DNA from: Setophaga petechia
Lineage: Eukaryota; Chordata; Aves; Passeriformes; Parulidae
DNA length: 64,000 nt
Reading direction: 5' to 3'
Assembly: GCA_024362935.1 (NCBI GenBank)
Contig: JANCRA010000003.1
Location: 1,423,501 to 1,487,500, forward strand
Below the pieces are notes generated by a model. That model searched no databases and was not told where the DNA came from. It saw only the letters and a program-made list of their open reading frames with translations. How positions within the stretch are numbered: position 1 is the stretch's first letter; each line of letters begins with the position of its first letter. Shown one piece after another: positions 31,346 through 43,311 of the stretch. Position numbers and translations under genes: made by a program.

Positions 31346-34300
31346 CCACTCCCAGCTGGGGACAGGAGCTGAACAACACCCACAGCCACATTTCAGGGCA
31401 CAGGGAGAAGAGCAGGACCAGCTGTGCACATTCAAAAGACAGAACTGAAGGAATATGCAGAAAATAAGAGGTGCACAGCCACCTACTTGCTTATCCAAAA
31501 TTTCCAAATAACTTCTTGGGAACATGGCAATTCAAAAAGCTCCTTTGAGGATCAACACTTAACTTTTCTGTACCTTTTCACAACAAGCAAGAAGTCCCAT
31601 GAAAAGCAATTTCAAGAGGCTGTAGATAGCACATGCAAAGTGCTCCCCAGTGTTTTGCTTGTCATGGCAAATTTTAGTTAAATAATACCAAGATGGTTAC
31701 TACTGTCAGGTTATTTTCCAGATTTAATCCTTAATTTAGCAGAGTATAGGGCTCAGCCTGTTGATGAAAATTTTGTGGTAAGGAAAAAAACCTACTTTCA
31801 ATTTCACTGATGGGGAAAGAAAAAGAAATTGCCTATTAGAAGGTGAGAAAAGAAATTTGCTTTTTTTGGGAGAGGAGGGAAAAGAGGAAAAAGGCAAGAG
31901 AATTCCAAACAAGCTTTTAATACTGACACTGACCTTTACTTTACAAACAGAAAACCAGCAGAATTCTTGTTGATCACAGGTTCAGCATTGCTTCCTCTTG
32001 TCAGCAAGGCCCAGGAACATTAGAACAGATTTCAGCCCAACTCATTCCAGCAGAAAAACTACTGCAGCTCCCCTGTGACAGCTATTTTTGTAACCCTGCA
32101 GTTCCATGAGGCAACCACACTATTTAACAAGTAACTTACTAATTTTAGTTACTTAAAAATTAATTATACAGTAGTGCATTAGTCATCACAATGTTTCAGT
32201 AATTTAGTCCACAGTTGATAGGCTAAACAGAAACTTCAATGAGTATTGCTGCTAAAAAGTATTTACTTGTTGCTATGTTAACAGTGGAGCTGAGAAAGGG
32301 AAGAAATCTTTAAAAAAGAAGGAAGTGGCTGCTATGGCCACACTGACCAAATGAACTAAAAATGCAGTGGGACAGCAAAACATGATTAAACTTTAATTAA
32401 TGTTGAAGACCGTTTTATTCTAAATATATAAAGCTGTCTGAGGGAAATCACTTGGTGAACAAGTTCCAGAAGGGCTCAAGCTGGATCTGAAATTATTTAG
32501 GTGACAACTAGATCTGTTCCAGAACAAGACAAAATAACATTACATTGGAAGCAACCAAAAAACTTACATTTAGCAGACTGTCTTTTAATTACAGGACTGG
32601 GGGGGAATCTGGCTCTGTTGTAGATGCTGCTAGATCCTGCAGGCCTAAACAACATCTCAGGACAGGAGTTTGATTTAAGCCCAGAGAACACCTCCTGATC
32701 AAGCCTCCAGCATGAAGGTTTGAAAGGCAGCATGCATTCCTACAGAAGTAAGGCTTGGATCCCATTCCCTAAAATTAAAATTGGCTTATCCAGCTGGCTT
32801 GAAAATGGTCAATTATAAGTTCAGTGTAAAATGTGGAAATGCTCTGCAAGGCAAACAAATGGCAGGGTGAAATCTTCTGAATTAGAGATGTGAGCAAGAG
32901 GTGAGTCTAAAGAGTCTTGCTTGGGTTATTTCTGCCCAAAGCACTGGGAAGTTTCAGATCTAAAGATAGCAGAAAAGCAGCACTTCAGGCTCCACAAGTA
33001 ACCCACTTTGTCCTGCTCTGGCCATTTATGGGAACACATCAAACAGCAGAAAGTTAAATACCCACTTGGAATGCAGAACCCCAGTCCTTGCCATGCTGGA
33101 ACACTTGAGGGTTTCAATGGTTGCTCTTGCTCAAGACCCAAAGCCCAGGGCTGACACAGAACAGCAGGAAAGAAGAGTCTACAGGCCCGGTCATCTCTCA
33201 GCTCAGTCATCCCTCCACCCAAGGAGTGTTTCAGAAGTTCAGACCCAAGGCTGACACAGGAGGAGCCTGCTCAGTGAGATGCTTCCTCCTCCTCCTTCAG
33301 TCTCACACATGCAGTGGCTGTTACTCAGCACCTGATGAATCACTGCTCTGCTGTTTATGGAGGCTGGATATGTCACATTCCTGGTTACAATTATTTAGTC
33401 AGCAAGTCCACATACAGCAGCTGTGCTCCAGGAAATTAAGAAAGGGACTAGGTGAACTGCAGCTGACAAATGACAAAACTATAGGCTCCAGTGTCTGGTT
33501 TACTTACATCCATCTCCATGACTGCACCAGGGCAGATTTTAGAATATGAAAGTGCACTTGCAGAGTTCAAAAAACAACTTTAGGCTATTGCATCAAGATA
33601 ATTAATTTTATGCTACTCTAATAAGGCTGTAAAAGTTATTGGCTTGGATAACAGCCTCTTTACAACTGCTAGTACTGCTGATGAAATGATGGCAAGATTG
33701 TCACAAGTAACCCATATATGAAATTTCCTGTGTGGCAGACATCCACGAGGCCATCTCCAAACTCCAAAAGAAATCCTACTCATCTGTATTTGGTGCTGAC
33801 TCTCAGAAAGGAAACATTCCAAGCAGAACGTGCCTCATGCAGATCTGAAGTATGCCAAGCATTGGGTCATTCATTTGTAACTTCTCATCACCAAAAATAG
33901 CTCGATGGCCTGAGGTTCAAGCCCCCATGCTGAGGGTGTGATGGCCATGTGGATGCAGCACTGCTGGGATGCTCCTGCCTCTGCAGTCCCAGGCACCCTT
34001 AAGGAAGGAGATCTGGAACAACTCCAGGGCTGTTTCAAGTCTCTTCCTGAAGATAAAACCACAGCCATAGAAGGGAACACAAAACAGCAAATTCAGTAAT
34101 TCATCTTAGCATGACCTTAAAATGAAGTACACAGCTGAAAGATTACAGAGAAAAATAGTTTGGATTGTCATGACAATTCTGATGCTGTAATTGCACCAAA
34201 AATACAGCACAGACTCTGTTCTCTCCCCCTCATTTTCTTCTTTCAGTTGCATGTCTGTAAGACAAGGACCAGCTTTTCCTCTGCCCACCAGTTTTTCAAG

Positions 34301-37300
34301 TTGCATGCAGCAAGGAAGTTACTTCTACTTAAGAACTGAGAGCTATTTTGAGAAACCAACTGCTTGTAACTTTCCTTTCTAGAGCATCTTGCTGCCTATT
34401 ATGTCTAATTACCCAGAGCTGCAGAAAACAAGTGGCAGCAGAGTTAAGCCTTGCCTTACTGTAAATACATTCTAGTATTTTAGAACACAGGATCTACAAC
34501 CAAGCTCAAACCAAGTTTCCTTTTTCCAGATGGATGCAGCCACCCCCACACAGTGCTCTTTCATCTTCAGTACATTGCTATTAAAGGACTCTGAAACACT
34601 TGTTTAAAAATGGTTCTTACGAGTTGCTGTGCCAACCAAAAATGGACAACCAGAATGAAGCAGGCAGCAGCATCACACAGTTTGTAGTCCAAACACGTGC
34701 ACATCTTCAGATACAGGAAAAAACTGAAATCCCCTCAAGTCTCCCCTAAAAACAGTGTAGGGACTGCCCACTGCTAATACCATTTTAGGCAATGTGATAA
34801 AATGAGCCAATCAAGGGTTCAGAAAGAACATGGTGTGCTTTACTGCTGCAGAAAATGAGATATAATTTGGTACACATACTGTCTGCTTATCCAAAATCAG
34901 TCATTAGGATTCCAATTTCACCAGATTAAGAGTAGGTTCAATTACAGTGAATTCACCCAAAAACTGATGCATTCCAAACACACCCACACCCCCCCAAAAC
35001 CCTCCCAAGCAATGCCTAAATATTTGTGACTTAAATTTTCTCTTGTTTGTTGGGATTTTAGAGAAGCAGGAAATCTGCTCCTTTCATTACATTCAGAAAG
35101 AACAGAGAGCTCTTCCACGAGACTGCATTAACAGGTGACAGGAGCAGCACAGGAAGCAGCAGCTACCTCAGCAGAATGTTCAAAGCTCACTTTCATTCTA
35201 ACCCCAGGTGCTCCCACAGCCAACAAAGCCCACCAAGGGAGAGCCCATTTCCCCCAAACACTTCTAGGTACATTTCAGAAACAAATCTGAAATGCTGTTT
35301 GAAGCTGAACCAAAATGTAGCTAAATGTGTTTTCCATCAGTTGGTTTAACAAGAGCTGCTTCCCCCAGCTCCTGTCTACCCTCACACCAGTGTATCCTGT
35401 TGTGCTGCTTGCAAGGACAAGACAGATCAGTCCCACAAATACATCTTCCATTGATCCAGAATAACAAAACCCTCTAAAAAGCCATGTATTTGCTCTGTCA
35501 GAGTTCTGAATGTCACACAACACAGCTCTGTTTATAGCTGTAGCTAATGAGGTGACACTACACAGGAGCACTGCAGGGAAAGGCACATCCCTGAGGTACC
35601 AACTCCAGCAAGCAGCACAGCCTGGCAATTAATTAACAGCTTAGGTGTGGATGGGGCAGCCAACTCCCTGGCCACCTGGACATGAGCTACCTGGAATAAC
35701 AGCCTCCAAAAACACAGACAAATGAAAAATAGCTTTGGAAAAGATGGCTGAGCAGGAAAAAAAATCAGAATTTAATCACTGGCTGAACTGTAGATTCTCA
35801 CCAAGAGCAGCTACTTACAGCTCAAAACATTTCATTCAAAAGACTTAAGGCATTAATACTTCTAAGTAAGAATCAATACTGACCAACTGCAGTCTTATTA
35901 GCTGAGGCTGAAAAGTAAATTAACCTGCAGTAACTGAAATAATTTGGACAAGCAAAAGCCCTGGAAGAAAGGCCATGTAACCACTGCCCTCACCAGCTTT
36001 CTTCTGCTGAGCAGCCATGCTGAACAGCAGGGCTGCTGCTCCCCTCTTTGTGCCAGGCTGCAGGCTGGCAGTGCCACACACACTGCAGTGTCACACACAC
36101 ACACAGAGCTCTGGAGGGTCAAAGGAAGGACTGGGAATCCACAGTGCTGACCCTGCTGGATCACGTTGCTCTACACTGTGCATCTGTAACAATAAAGTAT
36201 TTCAATCACCAGCTTATCAGTGCTGCCAAGCCTCAGACACCCCTGCTCTGGCAGGTGCACCCTGTCCAAGGACTCAGCAGCAGTGTTAGGACCCTGCTCT
36301 TTATCTCCACAAGTATGGAAAGATGCATTTTAGTTCCAGTCTGAACTCTGCAAGCCACCTGCACAAGCTTTTTCAGACACTGGTGTATGAGAGTGTGACT
36401 CAGAAGACCTTTATTTCCTTCTTGGACTTTTATTATAGGGCTACTGCTGCAGCAAAAAGTCTTCACAGGAAACAGTGAGGAAAAAAAATCAGTTTAAAAT
36501 ATAAACTAAATATAAATAAATACAAACTAAATATAAGCAACAGGTAGGATAAAAGGATAAGCAGGGAAGATTCTTACTTCAGATTGCCCATGACAGATCA
36601 TTTAACTACTGCCAAAGAAGAAGAGCCTGAATCTAACACAGGTAAAGAGATGAATCCAGCCAGAGTGAGTTCTCTACACCCATTTCAGCTCTGCAGGGTC
36701 AGCAGCAAGTCACAGCTGAGCTATGGCAGCACAGGCACCTCTCATTAAACATTTCCTCCCAGCGTGGTATCACAAAAGGCTGAAAAAGTGACCACACTGT
36801 TGCTACAAAGTAGATCTCAGAAGTTAAATATTTATGGAGGAGTAGCTTCTATTTCAGCATCTTAATTTACTCAGAAAACTGCAGTAAGGTTCTTCAAATA
36901 CAACAACAGGCAGAACTTCAAAGACTTTTTCTCCTGCTGGTTTTCATAGCAATGAAACAAGTAATTGCCACTCCCAAACCCACATGGGTTTTGCTTTCAA
37001 GTTTTACCCTGTACATTTGATTTAGATGGGAGTTTACTAAAGCAGCAGTAATTATAAACTAGAGATTTGACTTTGTTAGGAAGAATACAGACTATTTAGA
37101 GATTCAGGTATAAGTTTAAATGTTTTCCATTTAAGTTTATTTCAAGAACATAAAATATATTCAACCTGTAGATAGGTAACTGTATGTACTAACAAAACTA
37201 TTCCTTCATTCCTGTAAAAAAACCCACATATTTTCTCCCCTTGAAATATCAAAACTTTCAGAGATAAAGAATTTACATCAGGAATAAGGTTTCCACCTCA

Positions 37301-40300
37301 GAAGCCAAGAAAAAGGCTGCATGCTGCAGAGATAATTTGGAAGCCAGTTAAAAAGCAAAGAGAATTTAAATAATTAAGTTTACAACACTGGAATGGTTGA
37401 TGCACTGATGCAGCCTGAACATGCACAAAATACATTTCTGGTACTAATCCCTGTCTTGTGCCTGCCATGAAAAATGTTACTCAGAAAGCCTGAAAGGGAG
37501 CTAATGACAGGTAGATATAAATATCTGATCCTTCACCTTTACTGCTGGCATCCAAAGTGTTCTTTTGAAAAATATGTAAGAACATTTTCCTGTGAGCAGT
37601 GCTACCCAGAACAGTAACTGAATTCTCATTTGACTTCAAGCACCTACTTCAAGTTTTGAAAGACAGGCTGATCACTTGATTGCAGGTGATGACAGAATCC
37701 TTTGCACATCTAAATTAAAGCTGCTGCACAATTCTTCAGCTTCCCTGCAGTGCTGTGTGGTTGTTTTGCAACACTGCATGACTTCCCCAGGACAGCTGTA
37801 AAAATCCTCACCAACGTGAGCTTGCAGTCCTGAGAAATAACACAAAAAATTCAGTGTATTTGTAATCAAATTCCATATCCTGCATCCCTTTGTTAGACAA
37901 CAAAACAGAAATTAAACATCTATATTCAGATAACTTAACACCACTTGCCAAAACATGCAGAAACTGGCTTTAGAATCCTGGCAATAAGCATGTAGTTCCT
38001 AAATTAGCCAACATTAACATTTGATACAAATATGTCAGCCATCATAAAATTCTTTCTTTATTCCAGAAAGAATAAAAATAGCCACTTACAACACAGCTCT
38101 TGTTCTGTCCAAACACAAGATTACCAAATCAGTCTTAGAACAAGGAACATTTTCTGTGTGGCATTCAAAGATTTCCTGACAGATGTCAGAGCTGGGGGAA
38201 GCAGCAGCTCTGTGAGCTGAGGGCTCTGATTCCTGCTCACACCTGCAGCCACACAACACAACAAGGGCTGCACATGATTTATCCAAAAATGGGGCTGCTC
38301 CTCCCTGCACATCACTGAGGCTGCTGCCAGAGCCTGGCCAGCTGAGCATGGATCACTGCACTGGTGCTACTGGGAAAGCAGCCACAGAGTGAGGGTTATT
38401 TCTGCAGAGCTGATAGCAATGCCAATTCTGAGATTTTTCTCACACAAATATTTCTGACCTTGATCAGAAATATTTTCATCATTACTCATGTCCAGAAGAT
38501 ACTGCACTGCTGCACAACACCCAAGAAAGCAGCACTGAACTTCAGTGAGAGGATGCATCAATCCAGGCTTGCTGAGGGCTGCCAGGCTCTGTGTCAGTGA
38601 GAACCCTCCCAAGGCAATGATTAAAATCAGCATGAACTTATGGCTGAATAATTAAATGTCTAAATAATTAAATGCCCATTTTCTGAACTTGAGGACAGGA
38701 ATGCCCCAGAGCTGGGGAAGATGTAAGTAAGCATTTAACAGGTTTCATTCAGGTTGGTTTGTTTCCTTCCCCTCTCTCACATGCATGATTATAAAAATGA
38801 AAGAAGTTAATGCTGATAGTTTAATTTTTCTCTTTGACCAGGAAAGGTTTGATCTTCCATTTTTATAATCCAGCTATTACAGGCTAAAGTTTTTTACTGC
38901 CAACTTCAAATTTATTGGGATTTTTTCTCTTTATACATGCACTTCACAACTTCTTACCACGCTCCTCTGAGCAGTTTGTAATAATTCAGATAACACAGCT
39001 TTGTGGGAAGCATGTGACCTTGGTCTGTACAGAAATACTGCAGCTCCACATAGACACAGGGTCTGCAGAACTGACTACAGAAGATCTGCAGAAGAACTAC
39101 ACAAGCACCAAGGGAAGAGCATTAAAAAAAGAATAATGGAAACAGAAATAACAGCTAAAGTTTCCTGAACTGCAAAGTCTGACAGAGTAGCACTGTACTT
39201 CACTACATAGAAAGAAGATCTTAAAATAAGATCCAATATTTTTAATGTTTCTACAGTATTTTGGCTGCAATTATATGAGTATTCTGAATTCTTTTAGCTA
39301 CAAAAAAATCCAGTGTGTCAAGAGCAGGATGTGATTACTGAACAGAATAAAACCATCTCACTTATCCCAGAAATCTTCTTACTTTATCTGTGATCTGAAG
39401 GAAGCCATGTGACACATTCAGGAGTGATTTGTTCTGCTGTTCTTATAAAGAGAACTGTAAGATACAGACATTCCTACATTTGCTTTTTCTTATCTAGTAC
39501 CACATGTGTGGAAGACTCTGGGCAAGATTTCTGGGAGAAGTTTATTCTGCAACTAATGCACCAAACACATTTTCAAGTGCTTAAGTGGATTGTTTTTACT
39601 AATTTACTCACAGCCATCACTCAGAATTCCATGTGACCAATGACCAGGGCCATACTTGGAGTGCCTTAATGCTTTTAATTGTTTTTAAATGAAGAAGCCT
39701 TTAATTTGTTCAAGCTAAACTCAAATGCATTTCCCCAAGCAAACCTCTCATGCTCCATCTACAAGACCTTTGGTACTATCAAAGTACAGATAACCAAGCA
39801 CTGCTGCTTTGAACAATGATCTAAAAAATGAAATGTTTCTACCTCACAGGGTGTCTGTTTACAGAGAGATTAGATCCCAAAAGGACTTACAGTGATTGTC
39901 CCACTCTAGAGCTTCTCAGCTGTTAACTTTGTGCAGGGAACACACCAGGCCATGATAAAAAGGCTCAAAGTCACCTCCTCTGCTCATTTCTTCCACTCAT
40001 TCCCACAGCTTCCCTGAAATGGTTTGCACAGGGGGATGGGGCACAAAAATCCAGCACAGGCAGGATGGTTTCGAGTTTCAGAGCTGTGTAACAATGACAT
40101 TTAGGATGAAAAATTTCAGTACCATGGAGTAACTCTTGAGTCCTGAAGTTCCTTTTCCAATGAAAAAATATTTAAATCAAAATTAGACTTTTTTCCTGCC
40201 TTGCCAAAAGCACAGTGTTCTCATTCCATGACACCAGACATCATCCCTAAGCTGTGTGAGAACATTTGTGCTGTGCTGAGCTGCCCACTGGGCATTCTTA

Positions 40301-40680
40301 GGTGCTTAAAATACCATAAAAGAACAAGTCACCTCTCCTGCTCACTGGTTATACAGAAATAAAGTCCTTGTGCTCACAGCAGCTTGGTGAGTGATGTGCC
40401 ATGAGCCTCCCAATTGTGCTGGCTGTAACTGCTACATCCATAGGGACAGGATTTTTATGCTAGAAATCAGAAACAAGACTGGTTAGTTCAATCACAAACT
40501 GTTATTTATTGAATGGTTCTACACTCAGTACAGAGATACAAACCATGCCTCAGGAATCACAATCCAAGCCAGGATTTCTCCAATACATTCCACAGAGATC
40601 AGAAGTTCACAATCAAATGGAATTTTGGAAGTTTTGTTAATATTTGGGTTAGATATATATATATGCTAAGTCACAGAAGC
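31346..40680. other. Long gene-poor interval between PSMA3 and ARID4A
   Basis: Over 9 kb with no protein gene I can support. A short (CA)n run lies at about 36091-36105. The position corresponds to the place of the antisense lncRNA PSMA3-AS1 in human, but no exon can be shown from sequence alone. Confidence 0.45.
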
Positions 40681-40965
40681 AGGGAATGGTTTGGGTTGGA
40701 AGGAACCTTAAAAACATCATCCAATTCCAACCCCCCTGCCATGGCAGGGACACCTTGCACTATTCCAGGGTGCTCCAAGCCCCATTCAAGCTGGCCCTGG
40801 GCACTGCCAGGGCCTCCCCACCCTCACAGGCAGGAATTCCTTCCTCATTTGGAAGCTCAACCTGCTCCCAGTCAGTGCAAAGCCATTCCCCCATCCTGTC
40901 ACTCCATGCCCTTGGCCAAAGTCCCTCTCCAGGTCTCCTCTAGGTTCCCCTCTGACACTCTCCAG
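40681..40965 (-). mobile_element. CR1 fragment upstream of ARID4A
   Basis: Antisense CR1: GGTTTGGGTTGGAAGGAACC, CCCCCTGCCATGGCAGGGAC, CCTGTCACTCCATGCCCTTG. It accounts for much of a 236-codon ORF here. Confidence 0.9.
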
Positions 40966-41650
40966 TTTATCCCCTGCATAAAACAGAATGACAGCACAGA
41001 ATCAAAGCTCCCTCAACACTTTCTATCTACAACCCAGATCCAAACACCAATATTCCAGACCTTTCCTCCATGTCATGCCTTGCCTACAGTCAATTCCAAA
41101 CAAATCCTGTGTGCTTTGTGCATTATTAAACCTTCAGAGCTTACCTGCACCACACACCTCTGCTCACTGAACTCTCTGGAGAACTCTCCCATTACTTGCC
41201 AATTTCTAAAGCATCAGATTTGATTTAAAAAAAATACAAAAGCCACCTTCAGAGCAGAACTTACATGGGAACCATACCTGAATTAACTAGATATTTCTAT
41301 CAATTAACACAATGGTCCCCCACTGTCACTTTAGGTAACCCTGATAGATGCCTTTTAGCTCAAAGTGAGCACCGTCAAACAGATGCTCGTCACTCTAGAA
41401 TAAAAATTATGGATGCATTACTGCAGAATAAAAACTATGCAAAACTATACATAAAATAAAAATCTGTATTACCATAAGCCATAGAAAAAATTCTGTATAA
41501 TATATCAAAACGTAAAACTAAATTTAAAACCTTTGGTTGTATCATAGGCTTCGGCCTGTAACTCCTGCTTAGTAAAGTCGAAGCTCGTCTCTAAGACCAA
41601 ATTCGCTCAAAGGACTCTGACAGGTGCGGGTGTCCCGCCTCGTAAGGCCG
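40966..41650. other. Intergenic flank of the ARID4A CpG island
   Basis: AT-rich, nothing recognised. Confidence 0.45.
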
Positions 41651-41867
41651 CACTCCAGGCCCACGTACCACAATACCCCCACATGTCCCAGAAGAATCCC
41701 TCAGCTCCCCCGCACTGCTCATCGCTGTCCCTGCACAGGGAACCGTGGGGAAGCGCTCGAGCAGCAAGAGCCGAGCGTGTTCCCTCCCCAGCCGCGTCAC
41801 GGGGCCGCTGAAGGGCGGCGGAGCTGCGCCCTCCCCCGCGGGAAGGCGGCGCGGGCCGGCAGCCCCT

Positions 41868-41900
41868 ACCTGCACCCCGGGCGTGTCTCTGCGGGGCGCT
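41868..41900 (-). promoter_or_regulatory. Candidate minus-strand splice donor in the CpG island
   Basis: On the minus strand GGGGTGCAG is followed by GTAGGGGC, a good donor (last exon base at plus 41870). It could end exon 1 of a divergent noncoding transcript. Speculative. Confidence 0.25.
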
Positions 41901-42299
41901 CGGGCCGCCCCGGCGGCTCCGCGCCCTCACGGCGGGCGGTCCCGGCGCCTCCATGGCGGCCGCTCCACTTCCGGCTCCGGCCGGGCCCGCTCCTGCGCCA
42001 TCGCCGCCCCAAGCGGGGCCGCCGCCGAGACCCTGCGAAGGGGTCGTACCACCGGGAATAGACGCGGTGCGGTCTCAGCGGTCCTCAGGATGAGCCTCCC
42101 GATCGTTCCCTCCGCCGATCCCGCGGACGCTCCCGCTCCTCCCTCTCCCCGCGGCCTAAAATGGGAAAGAACCGCGCACAAAATGGCGCCTGCGACGCCG
42201 CGGCCGCCGCGCCTGCGCGCCGCTCGCGCCGGCTCCGCCCCCACCGCCGCCGTCCCGCCCCCTCCCCGTCCTCCCCCCTCCCTCCCGCCCGTCCCGCCC

Positions 42300-42626
42300 C
42301 GAGCCAATCGCATCGCGCCGTTCCCCTTCCGGTCCCCTCCGCTGGCCAATCCCGTGCTCCCGGGGCCGCCCCGCCACCCAATGGGGGTGCTGTCCGCGGC
42401 GGCCCAATGCGCGCGGGGCGCCGGGGCGGCGGCCAATGGGAGCGGCCCCGCTCCCGCCGCTTGTTTATTGGGGCTCGCGCTGCGGCGCGGGGCGGGTCCG
42501 CGCGCGCGGGGGGGGGCGGGGGGTGGGAGAGAGGGGGGGCGGAGCGGGGGCCGCGCTCAGCCGGGGCCGCCGCCGTCTGCGGAGGGGCCCGGGCGGCGCG
42601 GGGGCTGCGGAACGAGGAGTTCGCAG
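42300..42626 (+). promoter_or_regulatory. ARID4A: ARID4A promoter with CCAAT array and noncoding exon 1
   Basis: CCAAT boxes at 42304, 42346, 42378, 42404 and 42433, and an inverted ATTGG at 42467, are spaced 26-42 bases apart. A G-run block follows (about 42505-42550). A good donor (GCAG/gtagga) after 42626 marks the likely end of untranslated exon 1; its start is not readable. No TATA box is evident. Confidence 0.65.
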
Positions 42627-43249
42627 GTAGGAAGAGATGCGCGAGGAGGAGGAGGGAGAAGAGGAGGAAGGAGAGAAGGAGGAAGAGGAGGCGGCGGTGG
42701 CGGCGGAGTTGCGGCTGCCGCGCCGCCGTCCCGGGGGAGGGGACGCGAAGCGGCTCCGGGAGCTGCGCTTTAAACCCCCCCCCCCCCGCCCCCCCTCCCC
42801 CGCCCTGTGGGAGCGCACGGGCGCGCGCGCCGCCCCCCTCACGGAGCGGGACCCCCGGGACCGGGACCCCCCCAACTCTGTCCCGGTATCCCCGGGATCG
42901 GCCCCCGCGCTCCTTGGGCCGGGGGGCTGCGGCGCTGCCCCGGGGGGCGGGAGGCACAAGTCCCGGGAGGAGGAGGGGGCCCGGCGGGGCCGCGGAAAGT
43001 TGAGAGGGGGCCGGGGCGGGTGGGGGGCGGCGGCCCCTGAGCCCCGCGGAGCAAATGGCGACGTGACACACACCGAGCGCGGGGCCGCCCGGCGGGAAGC
43101 GGCGGCCGCGCTCCCTCGGCGCGGCCGGGACGGGCGGCGGCTCCTTCCCTCCGTCCCTCCCTCCGCCGAGCCTTGCCCGGGCTCCCCCCGCCGCCCCTCG
43201 CGGGGAGCCCCGCGCTCAGCCCTCAGCCTCCCCCGCTCTTGTTTTGCAG

Positions 43250-43311
43250 TGTTGCCCGTGCGAGGAGAAGTCCCGGAGCTGGAATCGCTCACATAACCCT
43301 GAAAGATGAAG
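43250..43311 (+). CDS. ARID4A: ARID4A exon 2: 5' UTR end and first two codons (43306-43311)
   Basis: Acceptor tgttttgcag ends at 43249. 56 untranslated bases precede ATG-AAG, and the donor is gtaggc. The coding part is only six bases; placed by frame with exon 3 and the known MKAADEP start. Confidence 0.88.

Noticed and set aside
36080..36110. Short CA repeat
   Set aside because: Ordinary simple repeat of about 15 bases.
40513..41223. 236-codon plus-strand ORF
   Set aside because: Its centre is an antisense CR1 fragment; the ends match nothing known.
41591..43292. Several 100-342 codon ORFs on both strands in the CpG island
   Set aside because: GC-rich DNA lacks stop codons. Compositions are Gly/Arg/Ala/Pro with no domain, and the frames overlap each other.
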